From contig NC_048549.1 in the NCBI RefSeq assembly GCF_902806685.2, positions 8,511,594 to 8,575,593 of the forward strand: a DNA stretch of 64,000 bases, in the 5' to 3' direction. The translations under genes and the position numbers were made by a program. Of the stretch, positions 22,897 to 34,540 are shown one piece after another (the stretch's first letter is position 1; the number at the start of each line of letters is the position of its first letter). The notes under the pieces are model-generated. The model made no database searches. It saw only the letters and a list, made by a program, of their open reading frames with translations, and had not been told where the DNA came from. Origin of the DNA: Maniola hyperantus (taxonomy: Eukaryota > Arthropoda > Insecta > Lepidoptera > Nymphalidae).

Positions 22897-23140
22897 TATT
22901 ATTATTATTATTATTAGGCCTTTATTGCTGATAGTTTTTCTTTTTTAATATTTATAATTTTAGTCTTTATAAAATACAATTTGTTTTGTTCTTTAGCTAT
23001 CAGCGTGTCCTCTCGACACTAGGCCACTTACAGCAGCTTCCACTTTTGCCTGTCACGTGCTGTCCTTTTCCATGTTGCTCCTGACGACATAAGAAAAGTT
23101 GGAGGAGCAACATGGAAAAGGACAACGCACTTAATATGTC
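22897..23140 (-). mobile_element. Possible LINE 3' end with (ATT)n and a 20-bp hairpin
   Basis: A TTATTATT.. run at 22897-22916 is followed by CCTTTATTGCTGATAG, resembling the complement of a LINE end. A perfect 20-bp inverted repeat (23062-23081 / 23104-23123, loop 22 nt) closes the segment. Confidence 0.4.
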
Positions 23141-23235
23141 GTAAAAATCTATGATGCTGCCAAAATTAGTATGATACTGGCTTCAAGTTGTAAGCATTGC
23201 AGGCTGCATTGTCACCACTATGTCAATCGATAGGT

Positions 23236-23283
23236 ACCTTCTAGGGACTTCCACACACCACGGCGCCTAAATCCAGCGACTTT
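23236..23283 (-). mobile_element. RTE-tail fragment
   Basis: CTAGGGACTTCCACACACC..CGCCTAAATCCAGCG corresponds to the CGGACTTCTACACGCCACG region of 54749-54968. Confidence 0.5.
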
Positions 23284-23556
23284 TGCAGGCTGCAGCAATA
23301 AATCAATGGCTGCAGCCCGTATAATTACAACATGGTTTCGTTTAGTACCTTTAAGTTAATGTACATTCGACGTGCTCAGTTTGATTTCTTTTGAAGCACG
23401 ATTTTCATTCAGAAAAATAAAATGCGTTTATTTAATGAGATAGGTAGGTACGGTGCTAAAGCTATATTTATAGATGTTGTATCACATACATCTTATACTT
23501 CATATTATGCTGGCACAACCCCTAGATACCTACTTACTTATCCACACTATACTATC

Positions 23557-23776
23557 CATACTTAATATTATAAATGCGAAAGTGCGTCTGTCTGTCTGTC
23601 TGTCTGCTAGCTATTAACGGCTCAACCGTTCAACCGATTTTAACGAAATTTGGTACAGAGGTAGCTTACAACCCGGGGAAGGACATAGGCTACTTTTTAT
23701 CCCGGAAAATTTAGAAGTTCCCACAGGATTTTTAAAAACCTAAATACACGCGTACGAAGTCGCGGGCATCAGCTAG
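23557..23776 (+). mobile_element. Heli-A, intact termini
   Basis: A|TCCATACTTAATATTATAAA, (GTCT)5 at 23587-23607, hairpin ACGCGTACGAAGTCGCG, CTAG (23773-23776)|T. One of the cleanest Heli-A copies. Confidence 0.9.
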
Positions 23777-24245
23777 TTTAAAAATATTTACTAGTGTATC
23801 TTATGCTACGCCTGTGATGCTACCACTGCAACTGAAAGCCTGAGTAAAGCCAGCAATCAGCTTAAGCCATCAAGCACTTTTGAAAACAGGTATAGAATCT
23901 ATCAAGTACGTAGGTATAAAATACTACAGTATTCTACAGTTATAAAAATATGCTAATACAGTTAGTTGCAATTATAAAATTTTTGCTGCAGATAGACGGA
24001 ATCCTGATTTAAATTATAGTACGAGAGCTGGTGATCGCCGAAAATACCTATATCATTTGTGCTAGCGATACTTTAAAGTTTAAACAACGAAACACGTCAT
24101 ACAAACATAAGAGATAAACGCTCTTAAGGAGAAGCTATTATAATAATATTAATTGTATTAAGTTAAAAAAATATTAATAATACTATAATTTTAGAATCAA
24201 ATCTCTGTTATTTTAGTTTTAGATCTTGAAAATACACTAATATCC
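23777..24245. other. Unassigned AT-rich DNA
   Basis: Nothing recognised. Confidence 0.4.
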
Positions 24246-24548
24246 ATCACTCAAAGCCATCGTCAACTGTCACCTGAGCACGGGTCTCCTCTCAGAATGA
24301 GAAAGGTTTGGTAAAGTTCATCACGCTGGTCAAGTGCGGATTGGCAGACTTCACACAATTTTGACAACCTTATAAAGAACTCTCAGCCATGCAGGTTTCC
24401 TCACGATATTTTTCTTCACCAATAAAGCAATTGATATTTAATTGTTGAAAACGCACATAGCTCCGAAAAGTTAAAGATGCGTGCCCGGAATTGAATGCCC
24501 GAACGAAACGTCGACGTCTAACGTCTTAACCACTGGGCTATCACAGCT
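24246..24548 (-). mobile_element. SINE-1, full length, diverged
   Basis: The B-box complement GGAATTGAATGCCCGAACG is mutated. The A-box complement TAACCACTGGGCTATCACAGC is intact. Confidence 0.8.
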
Positions 24549-25557
24549 TATAGGTACACTTATACCTCTAATCATAAACATTGAAAAAGGCTTAACCTTT
24601 GGGCTATGTTTAGAATGCCTAAGTTATGCAAGTGTATAGATATTACTAACACCAAGTCCACGTTATGGACGCTTAATTCTTATTACCGCTTCACGTCGGC
24701 TTTAGACACACGATTTGTTCTAGATTTTTTGTGAATTTTTATGAAGTCATATTCTAACTGAAATTTAAGTTACCTACGATATTTTATATTTCGGTGTCAC
24801 GTTTACTATGCAAAGCAGTCTAACATAATAATTTATTAATCAGTACTGGACATATTAATAACTTTCAAACGAATGTCACAGTTAACGCCAATTTGTGTCT
24901 GCAATCTGCATGTCTGCTTTAGTTTCTCGGCCCAACTGATGAACGAAATCTTGCCCAAATTTTGGACAGAGATAGCTTGCTTCCAGGAAATAGACATATA
25001 CGTACCAAAAAAATAATGATTTAACCCATTTTATTTCTTGCTATTTCTGTCATGTTATTTTTGTAAACATTAATTGTTAAAATAAGCAATGAGATATGTA
25101 AATAAATGAGAGTTATTTAACCCAGAAAAACAAAGTGTTATTTGAAATGAAAAAAAAAAACAATTGCACAGACGAAATCGCGAAATAATCTATTAAAATA
25201 ATATATTGTTGATAAAAAATACTTACAGCGTACTTATTTATACGATACCATTTAAACCACAGCTATTCTTTTTTTTTGGTCTCAACTCTCAAGAGGCAAA
25301 AATAACTTCTTTGAATTAGAATGAACCTTGTGTAAATGAGGCATACGCCAGCTCTTAGCTTATAAAGTTTATAACCGAAAACAGTTTTTATTACAATGCA
25401 GAGAATTTTCATAAAAGCTAATTAAATACTGCTACAAATTTCGTGCAAAATGCAAACAACAAATTACTGGATGTTGGGTTTAAATTTAATTTGTGGTTGT
25501 TATTATGCCAGTTTATGATGATAAAAATAATATTTAATAGCTTCTAACTTTAAAAAT
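24549..25557. other. Mostly unassigned AT-rich DNA
   Basis: A weak Heli-A-like patch at 24935-24990 (GATGAACGAAATCTTGCCC..ACAGAGATAGCTTGC) is the only recognisable piece. Confidence 0.35.
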
Positions 25558-25723
25558 TGTGGTTAATTCCGTTGTACACAATCTCTAAACTAAACTAAAA
25601 TAGCAAAGCTAAATCTATTGCTATCCCTTTCATAATGTTGCTTGCGATAAAGGATAACACTTGATTTAGACCTGTCAATTTAGTTTAGTTTAGAGATTGT
25701 GTACCTACAAGAGAATCAGCCCC
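25558..25723. mobile_element. MITE with 26-bp perfect internal inverted repeats
   Basis: GTACACAATCTCTAAACTAA.. at 25574-25599 is repeated inverted at 25679-25704. The outer 16-18 bp (GTGGTTAATTCCGTTGTA versus the complement of the right end) are a decayed continuation of the same TIR. No coding. The superfamily is unknown. Confidence 0.65.
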
Positions 25724-25879
25724 ATTGCAATACCAACTTATTATGAATTTAAGTATATTGTTTTATAAACCAATAAAATTATCTTAAACTGCCACAAACT
25801 GCTAAAGTAGTTGACCGAGTCGATAAAATAATTAGCTACCATATCGCATATCAAAAGTTTTCGAAAAACCCGACTGTGT

Positions 25880-26005
25880 AAATCCCTAAAAGGCCGGCAA
25901 CACATCGGCGGCTCCTCTGGTGCTGCAAATGTTCATGGGCGGTAATCACTTAACATCAGGTGACCCGCCTGCTTGTTTGCTCGCTATATCTATTTAAAAA
26001 AAAAA
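25880..26005 (+). mobile_element. LINE 3' end with poly-A
   Basis: AAAAGGCCGGCAACACATCGG..GGTAATCACTTAACATCAGG and TGCTTGTTTGCTCGC followed by A-run match a common lepidopteran LINE 3' end from memory. It is 5'-truncated and the clade was not determined. Confidence 0.5.
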
Positions 26006-26020
26006 CAAGGCAAAATACAC

Positions 26021-26145
26021 ACTTTGGAGAATATTATGTAGAACTCTTAGGCAAGCAAGTTTCCTCACGATATTTTTCGTCACCGTTGAAGCAAATATTA
26101 CTTGATTGCTTAAACCACACGTAACTCCAAAAAGTTAAGAGTTTT
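26021..26145 (-). mobile_element. SINE-1 mid-body fragment
   Basis: TTTGGAGAATATTATGTAGA, GGCAAGCAAGTTTCCTCACG and AACTCCAAAAAGTTA correspond to the central body. Head and tail are lost. Confidence 0.6.
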
Positions 26146-26861
26146 CACGTAGGTATTACAAATGTATAAATTGTCAAAACTTTATCTTGGCAGTAGCAGT
26201 ACCTTTGACGTAGTAGGTATCTATTGTGTTGTTACTTGTAATCCTAGTTTTTTAACAAACATAAAATCGCAGTATGGCTTTACCGGTACGGTGGTGTTTC
26301 ATTTAAACCGATATCCACGCAAAGTGTACAGTTTCTAACCTCGACATCACCTCATACAATTATAAATATAGTACACACAGTGCAAGTGTAAATGAGTGAG
26401 GCCTGGAAACCTTATCGCTGTTGCACTGCCCTGTAGGGCTTCGCAAATTACCTAGCGCAGTAATTAAATACACTATAATTACTTAATGCAATCAACCCTT
26501 TAGTTTACTTTGTACAGTCCAGCTTAACTTGATCCGTAGGTACTATAAACATAATTATCATAAACTTAATGTACCTAATTAGCGACATTAGATATTTTAA
26601 CCATAGAGCTATTAGATTAGGTACTCCGACAAGCGCAATTTTTTCAGCAATTTTTTTTGTCACTCTTCTTCTTTTCTTTCTTCACTCTGGGCTGGTTTCC
26701 GCACTTAAACGTTTCCGTCTGTTGTTTGTCTTTTTTTTTGATTTCTTGCTTCTTTAGCTCTTCTTTACTTAGCTCTTTTGATTGTTCCAGGTTCGTGCTT
26801 TAGAAATAGTGTGTCTGTCACTCGGGGCCAAAATCTGTAATGAGTCTGTCACTCATATGAT
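26146..26861. other. Unassigned DNA
   Basis: Nothing recognised. A pyrimidine-rich tract lies at 26640-26770. Confidence 0.35.
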
Positions 26862-27030
26862 CATACATCACCGCTCACTAATGAGCACGGGTCTCCTCTC
26901 AGAATAGGAAGGGATACAATAAAAAATAACATCGTGAGGAAACTTGTAAACCTGCGAGTTCTTCATAATGTTCTCAAAGGTGAAGGTATGTGAAGTCTTC
27001 CAATCTGCACTTGATCAGCGTGGCGCATTA
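26862..27030. mobile_element. Two SINE-1 halves in opposite orientation
   Basis: 26862-26912 is the minus-strand 3' end (ATCACCGCTCACTAATGAGCACGG..). 26925-27030 is plus-strand mid-body (AACATCGTGAGGAAAC..GATCAGCGTGG). It is a rearranged or head-on insertion. Confidence 0.65.
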
Positions 27031-27187
27031 TGACCTTATTAAATGGATCACACATTACAACAGAAACTGCAAATATTGCATGCTACTAATGATATCGGCA
27101 TTTCTTTCGCGGTTTATAATTTCAAAACCTAGGTACCTAACGATAATTTGCCGCCTCCAGCTAGCGCGGAACAGCAGTACAGAACAG

Positions 27188-27338
27188 CTAGCGCGCACCA
27201 TGGTAAATTTCCGTACGTTTCTTTCCACAAAATCTGTGAACTACATATATGGAAGCGCGCGCCCTGCGGAATGAATTCACGGATTTTGATGCATTAAATT
27301 CAAAACGGATTAACACACCGCACCGTGGTGCGCGCTAG
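27188..27338. repeat. 16-bp inverted repeat flanking 119 bp
   Basis: CTAGCGCGCACCATGG (27188-27203) and CCGTGGTGCGCGCTAG (27323-27338) are complementary except for one base. A related CTAGCGCG piece precedes it at 27160-27170 and another is near 27850. It may be a MITE with a CTAGCGCGC terminus. Confidence 0.5.
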
Positions 27339-28686
27339 TTTTAAATCAACCCGTACATCCATCTCTACAACATTATGAGACGTTTTGGCCAGCTGTTTGA
27401 TGTCAATAGACAGTTAGTGCAGTTACTTGACATAATTAGAAAATTTACAAAAATCTACATTAATATAACCCCATTCTTAAATTATTAATTTGCGCCATTA
27501 GATTTAACATAAAGTGCCCAATTCACTTGATAATCACATTCATTCATTAACATAATTTTGTTCCTAAAGTCATTTCACGGCGGTTTTACGACATATCCAT
27601 TAATAAATAATCATATCCGGTCTTAACTGTCCGATGATGTTCGATTTTGTAACGTATTATACGTTTTATATTCAACTAACCGGTGCCCACTGCGCCGCAA
27701 CCGGTGAATGGGTGGTATATTAACCCACTTCAAAGTTTATGAGTTGTAAGTCGTAGATCCCTCTACTAACAACGGTCTCAAGTAATCTAGCACGCCAAAC
27801 TTCTTGATCTGTCTGAAGTTGCAACGCCAAATAGGTACGCGGACAAGTGCTAGCGCGCGGGTATATTGCTCTGTTATCGCTCCCGCCGTTTCCTTGCTGA
27901 TAGCTTTTTAATGCTAATTCTACCTACGTAGGTACGCTGACGAGCTCACTATTTTAGAGCGATCAAGAAATTTGGCGTTACTTTTCGCCATCGCCATCGC
28001 ATTAATTAAAAAAATATAACACACACCCGTGAGTTAATACTTGTTTATAATAATATCTTTGAATAAAGCGAACGAAATAATTTACTCACATTATTTGGGA
28101 GTTAATTAACAATCGGAGACACCTAATATTGATCGTTTTAATGAATAGTTTGGGTCCGGCGTCGGTATACGTCCGGATGCGTCCGGTTGTCCGACCCATG
28201 TCTGTCATCGCTTTCATTGTATATAAATAATCACTGTCATAGCATTGAATTATTGGATCAAAGGTGTACGATATATTAAAGCGGAGTTTTAAAAGAGATA
28301 TACTACGCCTAAAACAAAACTCACGCTACGCCAAATGTACATTGTTTCGTCACTAAATGCGCGCGTATGCTTGTAATTTTTTTAAATACTAGACTGCAAG
28401 GCAACTTTATGAAGTTCGAAAAATCGCATTTTGCGGCTCCAGCAAACGCTTCGCAGTATGATTGCCTTTATATGGTTCCTCGTACTATACTACACGTTCA
28501 TACTGAAGCTTAGTGAAACGCAGACCAGCGCGGGGGAGATTCGCTAACTCACTGCCTAACCACTGTGATAGGCAGCGAGTTCATTTGGCATTGGTTGGTT
28601 CTACATTGCTGCTTCATTGAATGATAACAATATAATTTTTCAAAGAAAACTTTCTTCTATACTAAAGACTGACTTTTATATAAGAA
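27339..28686. other. Unassigned DNA
   Basis: No repeat family matches. A 12-bp-stem hairpin lies at 28545-28580 (AACTCACTGCCT / AGGCAGCGAGTT). Confidence 0.35.
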
Positions 28687-28903
28687 CTAGATGATGCCCG
28701 CGACTTCGTCCTCGTGGATTTAGGTTTTTAAAAATCCCATGGGAACTCTTTGATTTTCCGGGATAAAAAGTAGCCTATGTCCTTCCGTGGGATCCAAGCT
28801 ATCTCTGTACCAAATTTCATCAAAATCGGTTGAACGGATGGGCCGTGAAAGGCTAGCAGACAGACAGACAGACACACTTTCGCATTTATAATATTAGTAT
28901 GGA
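28687..28903 (-). mobile_element. Heli-A, intact termini
   Basis: CTAG at 28687-28690, hairpin CGCGACTTCGTCCTCG, (GACA)4 at 28859-28875, and TC complement at 28902-28903, flanked by A and T as expected. Confidence 0.9.
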
Positions 28904-29454
28904 TAGTATGGATTTGAGTTAAATTTTAATTTTATCACGTCATCTCTCAATTTAATCTGATTAGTCAAAAACACACAACATTGCTCCGATTCAGTGGGAA
29001 AGAGACCCAGAGATTTCTAAATAAAATAATAAATAATCAGATTATAAGATTATTGAAATATAGGACATTCGAACTACTCCAATAAATAATATTTAGCTAA
29101 TAGTATTCGCCCTCCTTGATATTGGCTTTGAATGAAAATATTCAATGCTAAGTAAATCAACTGTGTAGGTATTATAATAATGATTGTATACAGCATGAAA
29201 TCGACACTCTAACACGATAGGAAACACTGAACTTGAAACCATGCTAAAGTTTAATTTATTATAAACCGAGGCAACTCGACGCCGCTTAAATTGTGAGACT
29301 TTAAAATAATGCCTACGTAAATCTTTGCGTAGGAGTGTGTACACGTCCCTTTATAGAGCGCTAGATAACAATATTATGTTTCTACTAACTGCTGCTCGCG
29401 ACTTTGTCTGCGTAGTTTTTATCTTCTCCAGAGGGTTCAGAGATATATTTTTTT
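28904..29454. other. Unassigned AT-rich DNA
   Basis: No repeat features were seen. Two overlapping frames around 29093-29344 and 29325-29588 are not conserved in structure. Confidence 0.35.
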
Positions 29455-29644
29455 TGTTGATGCGTATGTTGTGGGCTTTTCTCAGACTTGGGCGCGTTTG
29501 GAACCCTCTTAGCTTTAGTTTCAAGTACGTAATTAATTATCACCACCATAATATCATCTTACAAATTAACAATTTTGACCACCAGTAAGCGTAACATGTT
29601 ACCTATTCTGAATAAATAATTTGAATTTGAATTCGAATTTGAAT
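29455..29644 (+). mobile_element. SINE-3/LINE shared 3' body without tRNA head
   Basis: TTGTGGGCTTTTCTCAGAC, GGGCGCGTTTGGAACCCTC and GTAAGCGTAACATGTTACC lead to AATAAATAATTTGAATTTG repeats. The 3' half matches SINE-3 at 44065-44289, but the upstream part does not. It may be the parental LINE or a chimera. Confidence 0.6.
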
Positions 29645-29645
29645 G

Positions 29646-29800
29646 ATCATCAGTTCAACTAATCGCCTTCTACTGGGCACGTCTCCTCTGAAAATGAATG
29701 GGATTTACCTATACCAAATTCCATCACGTGTGGGTAAGTGTGGTAGCCAAGTGTGGGTTGGCAAAGTTCACACACCTTTTGAAGACTCTCGTGCTGGTTT
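29646..29800 (-). mobile_element. SINE-1, decayed
   Basis: AACTAATCGCCTTCTACTGG, GGGCACGTCTCCTCTG, AAGTGTGGGTTGGCAAAG and CACACACCTTTTG correspond to the minus-strand body with many changes. The head is missing. Confidence 0.55.
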
Positions 29801-30364
29801 TCTTGCCAAAAATCATCAAAATCTATGAAATATCTACCGGTTTTCCTTTGACGTAAGTCATACCTATTACGTACGTAGGTATCTGATTTAAAAATTAACC
29901 TAAGTAATTATTCCAGTCTCCGAGATATAAACTATCACAATTTATATTTGTATGAATCTAGCGATAATGCCGCAAAAAGGTAGACATACAGTACAGTCAA
30001 TCATACATTTCTTACATTATTTTAAAAAGTATAAAATTTTACGAGCGATGAACTTCATTTTGATGAATTATAATGTATAGGTAGGTACCTACTAGGTAGG
30101 TATCTTTATTTAAATTAATGGAAATATACAAAAGTTCTCGTGACAATATATTATTATTAATTTGGACAAATTCGTCCATTACGGATGTAAAATATATAAC
30201 AATGTGGCATTAAAAATATTGACATTTTAAATTACCTATATATTTATTGCTTTCGATCTATTGTTATGTTATATTACATATTATATTATTATTTAAGACG
30301 ACATTCTTAAGTATCAAGATATGCATATCTGACGCATTTTATCTTTTTCTTTATTTTGATAGCA
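29801..30364. other. AT-rich DNA with GTAGGTACCTAC patch
   Basis: GTAGGTACCTACTAGGTAGG at about 30079-30101 is a typical local run of the tetramer-like motif seen throughout. Nothing else was found. Confidence 0.4.
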
Positions 30365-30425
30365 ATATTTAAGCCTTTGATTGCGATCTCACCTGGTGAT
30401 AAGTGGTGAAGCAGACTAAGTAAAA
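30365..30425 (-). mobile_element. SINE-2 3' fragment
   Basis: TTTGATTGCGATCTCACCTGG plus TAAGTGGTGAAGCAGACTAAG is the complement of the SINE-2 3' end (GCATCATC..CCAGGTGAGAT). Confidence 0.55.
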
Positions 30426-30639
30426 GCGAAAAATTTACTTTAAAAAAACTTATTACGTTTGAAAAATCAACTTCGTTTAATAATTATAATGTGTTTACAC
30501 AGAATCAAGTTAATTAAAATCCATACAAATAAATTAAATTGAAGGTATGTTTGTATTTTCAAAATAACAGCTTTTTACTAAATGCGGTATGAATAAAAAT
30601 ATAATAAGTAATAACAAAAAACCATTTTAAAATTTTTGT

Positions 30640-30889
30640 CTGCCGTTCTATTTTTTCTGGCTAATCTTCAAAACGGCTGGACGAACTTTGACAAGACTTT
30701 CACTGGCAGATACTTGATGTTATAACAAGTAATTTAGACTAATTTTGTTTTAGTAAAGAATTAGGGTTCCGCACAAGAAAAAATAAAACCCGTGAAATCT
30801 AATAAATAATAGGCTATAGAATTATAACACCACGCTATGACCTATAGGAGCAGAGCAATAACCGTGGTAAAACCACGGAGCGCAGCTAG
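30640..30889 (+). mobile_element. Third Helitron-like type with different 3' hairpin
   Basis: A body block CAAAACGGCTGGACGAACTT is followed about 175 bp later by a perfect hairpin CCGTGGTaAAACCACGG and CTAG at 30886-30889. The hairpin spacing (about 8 bp) fits a Helitron terminus but the stem differs from Heli-A/B. A rep-C-like GGGTTCCGCAC lies at 30765, so the unit may be composite. Confidence 0.5.
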
Positions 30890-31039
30890 CTTAAAATATT
30901 ATTGCGAAGAAAATCAAAAATGATTGAAACCAGATTTTGATAACGTCATAAAGATTAGGTCCAATCCGGATCTCGGAAGCCCTAACCTAGTGCTGTGCGC
31001 TCGAAATATCGATTATAATAAACCGTTCCACAAGACTTA

Positions 31040-31654
31040 CAGATCGCGCGTCGAGAGTTTGGCTTTGACCTTCGGGTGGAGGGGATTACTGCGCATGGGT
31101 ACTGTCACGCACACAATACTTTTCCTTTTTTATGTACCAGGTTGGATATTTGAGTGGGTCAAAATTCATGTACAGTGGTAATAATGCTAGAAAATAATAC
31201 GAAATAGATAAACTTCTTCATTTATTAAAACTATTGATAGTTATTTTACTTATATAAAATGTTTATTTCCTTTTAAAGTTTACAGAGACAGCGATGAAAA
31301 TTCTAAATAATTGTTTTTTAATAAAATTATTTATTCCAAGATACATGTAAAATTGGTACATACAAACAAAAGAAAACTTAAAATAATTATTAAATACAAA
31401 AGTTAACATTAAAAAAAAGTCTTAGCAGCAGTGCTATTCAGATTCTTATATAATAAACAATTAACGAAAATAGCAATTCACTTGTGAACGTGATTGTACA
31501 AACAGAGGCAGGGAACGACTGGAGCAGTGGAGCGCCAATCAGAGCACCGCGTGCGCCTACACACCCGCCCCGCACCCCACTAATTGCCCGTTGATACCCA
31601 ATTTCTGATTTCTGCGCAATAACGGTCAAAGCCAAACTCTCGCCGCGCGTACTG
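31040..31654. mobile_element. 615-bp TIR element, Tc1/mariner-like ends
   Basis: Ends CAGATCGCGCG-TCGAGAGTTTGGC (left) and the complement of CAGTACGCGCGGCGAGAGTTT (right) form a TIR of about 31 bp with one indel and two or so mismatches. Both are bounded by TA (31038-31039, 31655-31656). TA duplication plus a CAGT start fits Tc1/mariner or pogo. There is no transposase frame inside, so it is non-autonomous. Only one copy is in the window. Confidence 0.6.
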
Positions 31655-32101
31655 TACCTTACGTGACAACTATACTAAGCTTACACTCGCTCGCACAATC
31701 CATTCTTTGTAATTTTTATGCATTTATTAAAGTAAACGGTTAGAATACCTACTGAATAAAATGTTACAATTCAAATTCATGACTAACAAGTTGTAATTTA
31801 AAAAAATTAAACTGCCTTACCATAAAACGAACAGATAGTAAAACATTTCACATTTGAAAATGGCGCCAAACGGCCTCCAAATTAAATACTAATATTTTTT
31901 TTAAATCTGTTCAGTATTTAGAAGTTACGGTGGAATAAAGAAAAAAAAATCACATAGAACATGAATCCTGAAAGCATTTATACCTAGTCCCTTTTGGGCA
32001 GTCGTGTAAAAATGGGAAATCATTAGAAATAGAATAAGATACTTTAAACCCCCAAAAAGAATATAATTTAATTATTTTGTAATTAAATTTAAGTCATATC
32101 T
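31655..32101. other. Unassigned AT-rich DNA
   Basis: Nothing recognised. Confidence 0.4.
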
Positions 32102-32318
32102 TCTAAATATATAAAAGGAAAAGGTGACTGACTGACTGACTGATCTATGAACGCACAGCTCAACTACTGGACGGATCGGGCTGAAATTTGGCATGCAGAT
32201 AGCTATTACGACGTAGGCATTCGCTAAGAAAGGTTTTGAAAATTCAACCCCTAAGGGGGTAAAATAGGGGTTTGAAATTTATATATTCCACGCGAACGAA
32301 GTCGCGAGCATAAGCTAG
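32102..32318 (+). mobile_element. Heli-B, intact 3' end
   Basis: TCTAAATATATAAAAGG start, (GACT)4, hairpin CACGCGAACGAAGTCGCG, CTAG 32315-32318 then T. Confidence 0.9.
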
Positions 32319-34248
32319 TTGTACAATAAAATTGAAGATAAAAAATATATAATTGCGAGTAACTTCTCGGAGTTATGTCCAACGCATGTCCAACCCTAAT
32401 AAATAGTTTTAATATATTATTTAGCCTACCTATTCTAAATTGCTTGCATTATTCTCAATATTTTTTATTCAATAAATTATAAAATTTTACCTAGGTCGTC
32501 GATGCACTATCTTGGAAGCCCTATTCGATGTAAGTATCGATTACCTACTTCACCTGCAACATGTGCCTCATGTGACTTACTTGTAACCAGCTAAGCCTTC
32601 ACACCTTCAGACTATGTAAGTCATAGATTCCTTACATGTTCGTATACTTGACATCAATCTTTTAAATAAGTTTGAAATCTCTTTGAATAATGAAATAAGC
32701 AGGTAGGTACACAATATTTGATTAAATTTTTCAAAAATTTTTATTTCATAATTCTACGCCTACATCCCTCTTAATTAATATATAAGTATCAGAAAAAATA
32801 AAGTAAGTAATCTATACTTATTTGTTGCTCAATCGCACTGAAATATCTGAATCAAGTTAGACCTAATGTTTTTGCGAATACTTAGACCTACCTACTAATA
32901 GGTACGGACACCTATAAGTACAGATGCGGGATGACTACTGCTAGACAAGAACTACACACAGTGCTAAAAAGTAATTTAAAAAATATCATGAAAACACAAT
33001 ACAAAATGCCGAGAGCAATTATTATTAAACAAAAATATCATAATATAAAGATTTGAAACAGTTAAAAGTATTCGAAAATAAAACTACATCATAACAAGTA
33101 TATTATTATTTTCATCGTTATTCATTTTTATACTCGCAACTATTCATACAATTTTTTGTAATATCACTCTATGAATGGAAAATGTGGGGTTCCGTATCGT
33201 ACCATCTTGACCACTTCACGCGCTTGACACTTGACCGCCGATAGAACCACAGATAAAGCCGAAAACACATGTTTTTTACTATAATGAACGCTTTATCTAT
33301 GTAATTTTGTATTGTTTCTGTAATTATGATAGATCACTTGGAAATTGATGGTTTTAACAACTTTTTGTTACGGCCCTTGTTAATATTAATTTTACAATGA
33401 GGATGAATTATGTACCTACTTATAATTTTATTTAGTTAGAGAGAAAGCTTTGTTTTATTAAAAATATTTACATAAATTATATTCTTTTTAGTTATTACTT
33501 TTTTTATATACCTACCTAGAAATATTTTTCCCTGAAAAATTATTCTATGATCCTCAAGTTCAACATCAAGATAATAATGATAATTAATTATTATACACGT
33601 GAATTAAAAAAATCTACTTTTACACTTTTTTATCCCTTAAAATTGGTTTGCTCTTTGCCTGTGGCTCTTTGCTAACATAAATAATAATCCACTTATCTCC
33701 TTGTGGTTATCATTTTCTGAGTCTAGGCTAGCTTTCTCATTATCATTTTATTATTCTAACTCTTGACATGATATGAATGAAAGAATATTTATTTATTCAA
33801 TAAAATGCAGGTACAACATGTTCAAATAATGTCTGATGAGCCTTATATATTTAACCACTGTATTTTGAATATTACCTTAAATTAAATTAAAGAAGAACAA
33901 GATATTATACAAGTTACATATCACAACTCAGACACATAACATTTGTATGACAAAAAAAAAGATGATTCTTTTTTTGGCATTTCTTAAATAAAGTCATAAA
34001 TTCGATCTTGTCTCATAAAACAAACCGTGTTCGACAATGATGCTCGAGCAACGGATAAAGTATCGAAAACGAGCTGCTAATGTCTTATTTATGGGTTTGT
34101 GTGTGTCGAACACACAATTTTCACATGCTCAACTCGCTACCTGGGTTGCAACCGATTTGCGGTACTTATAGATCCAGTGGAACTTAGAAACGTATAGACA
34201 TGCCCATGTAAAATCAAAAGAGTTTTAAAATCATTCTTTTAAGGTTAA
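32319..34248. other. Long AT-rich stretch
   Basis: No repeat families shared with other parts of the window. 33780-34030 may be a decayed LINE 3' region (AATAAAATGCAGGTACAACA, GGCATTTCTTAAATAAAGTC), but this rests on resemblance only. Confidence 0.35.
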
Positions 34249-34540
34249 CTAGATGATAAAGGTGACTTCGTCCGCGTGGATAAATTTTTAACTTTTCGTT
34301 TTTCCGGGACAAAAGTAGCCCATAACTTTCTTTAGGATGCAAGCTATTTCTGTACCCGTCAAAACGGTTAAACAGATAAGTTTGACATGTCCGTAACACA
34401 AAGAGTCGAGAGGTAGACTATGTGTTAATTCAGAGTGAAAAGCAATCTCCATTCCCAGCTAAATTAGTTCAGTCATTGTGGCGTGAAGGAGTAAACAGCA
34501 TCTAGTCCTTTACATTTATAAAATAATTAGTACTTCCAAA
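34249..34540 (-). mobile_element. Composite Heli-A
   Basis: CTAG (34249-34252) and hairpin-side GACTTCGTCCGCG open a normal Heli-A. At about 34425 it switches to the CAATCTCCATTCC..TTCAGTCATTGTGGCGTG block seen at 42775-42815, so two subfamilies are joined. Confidence 0.6.
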
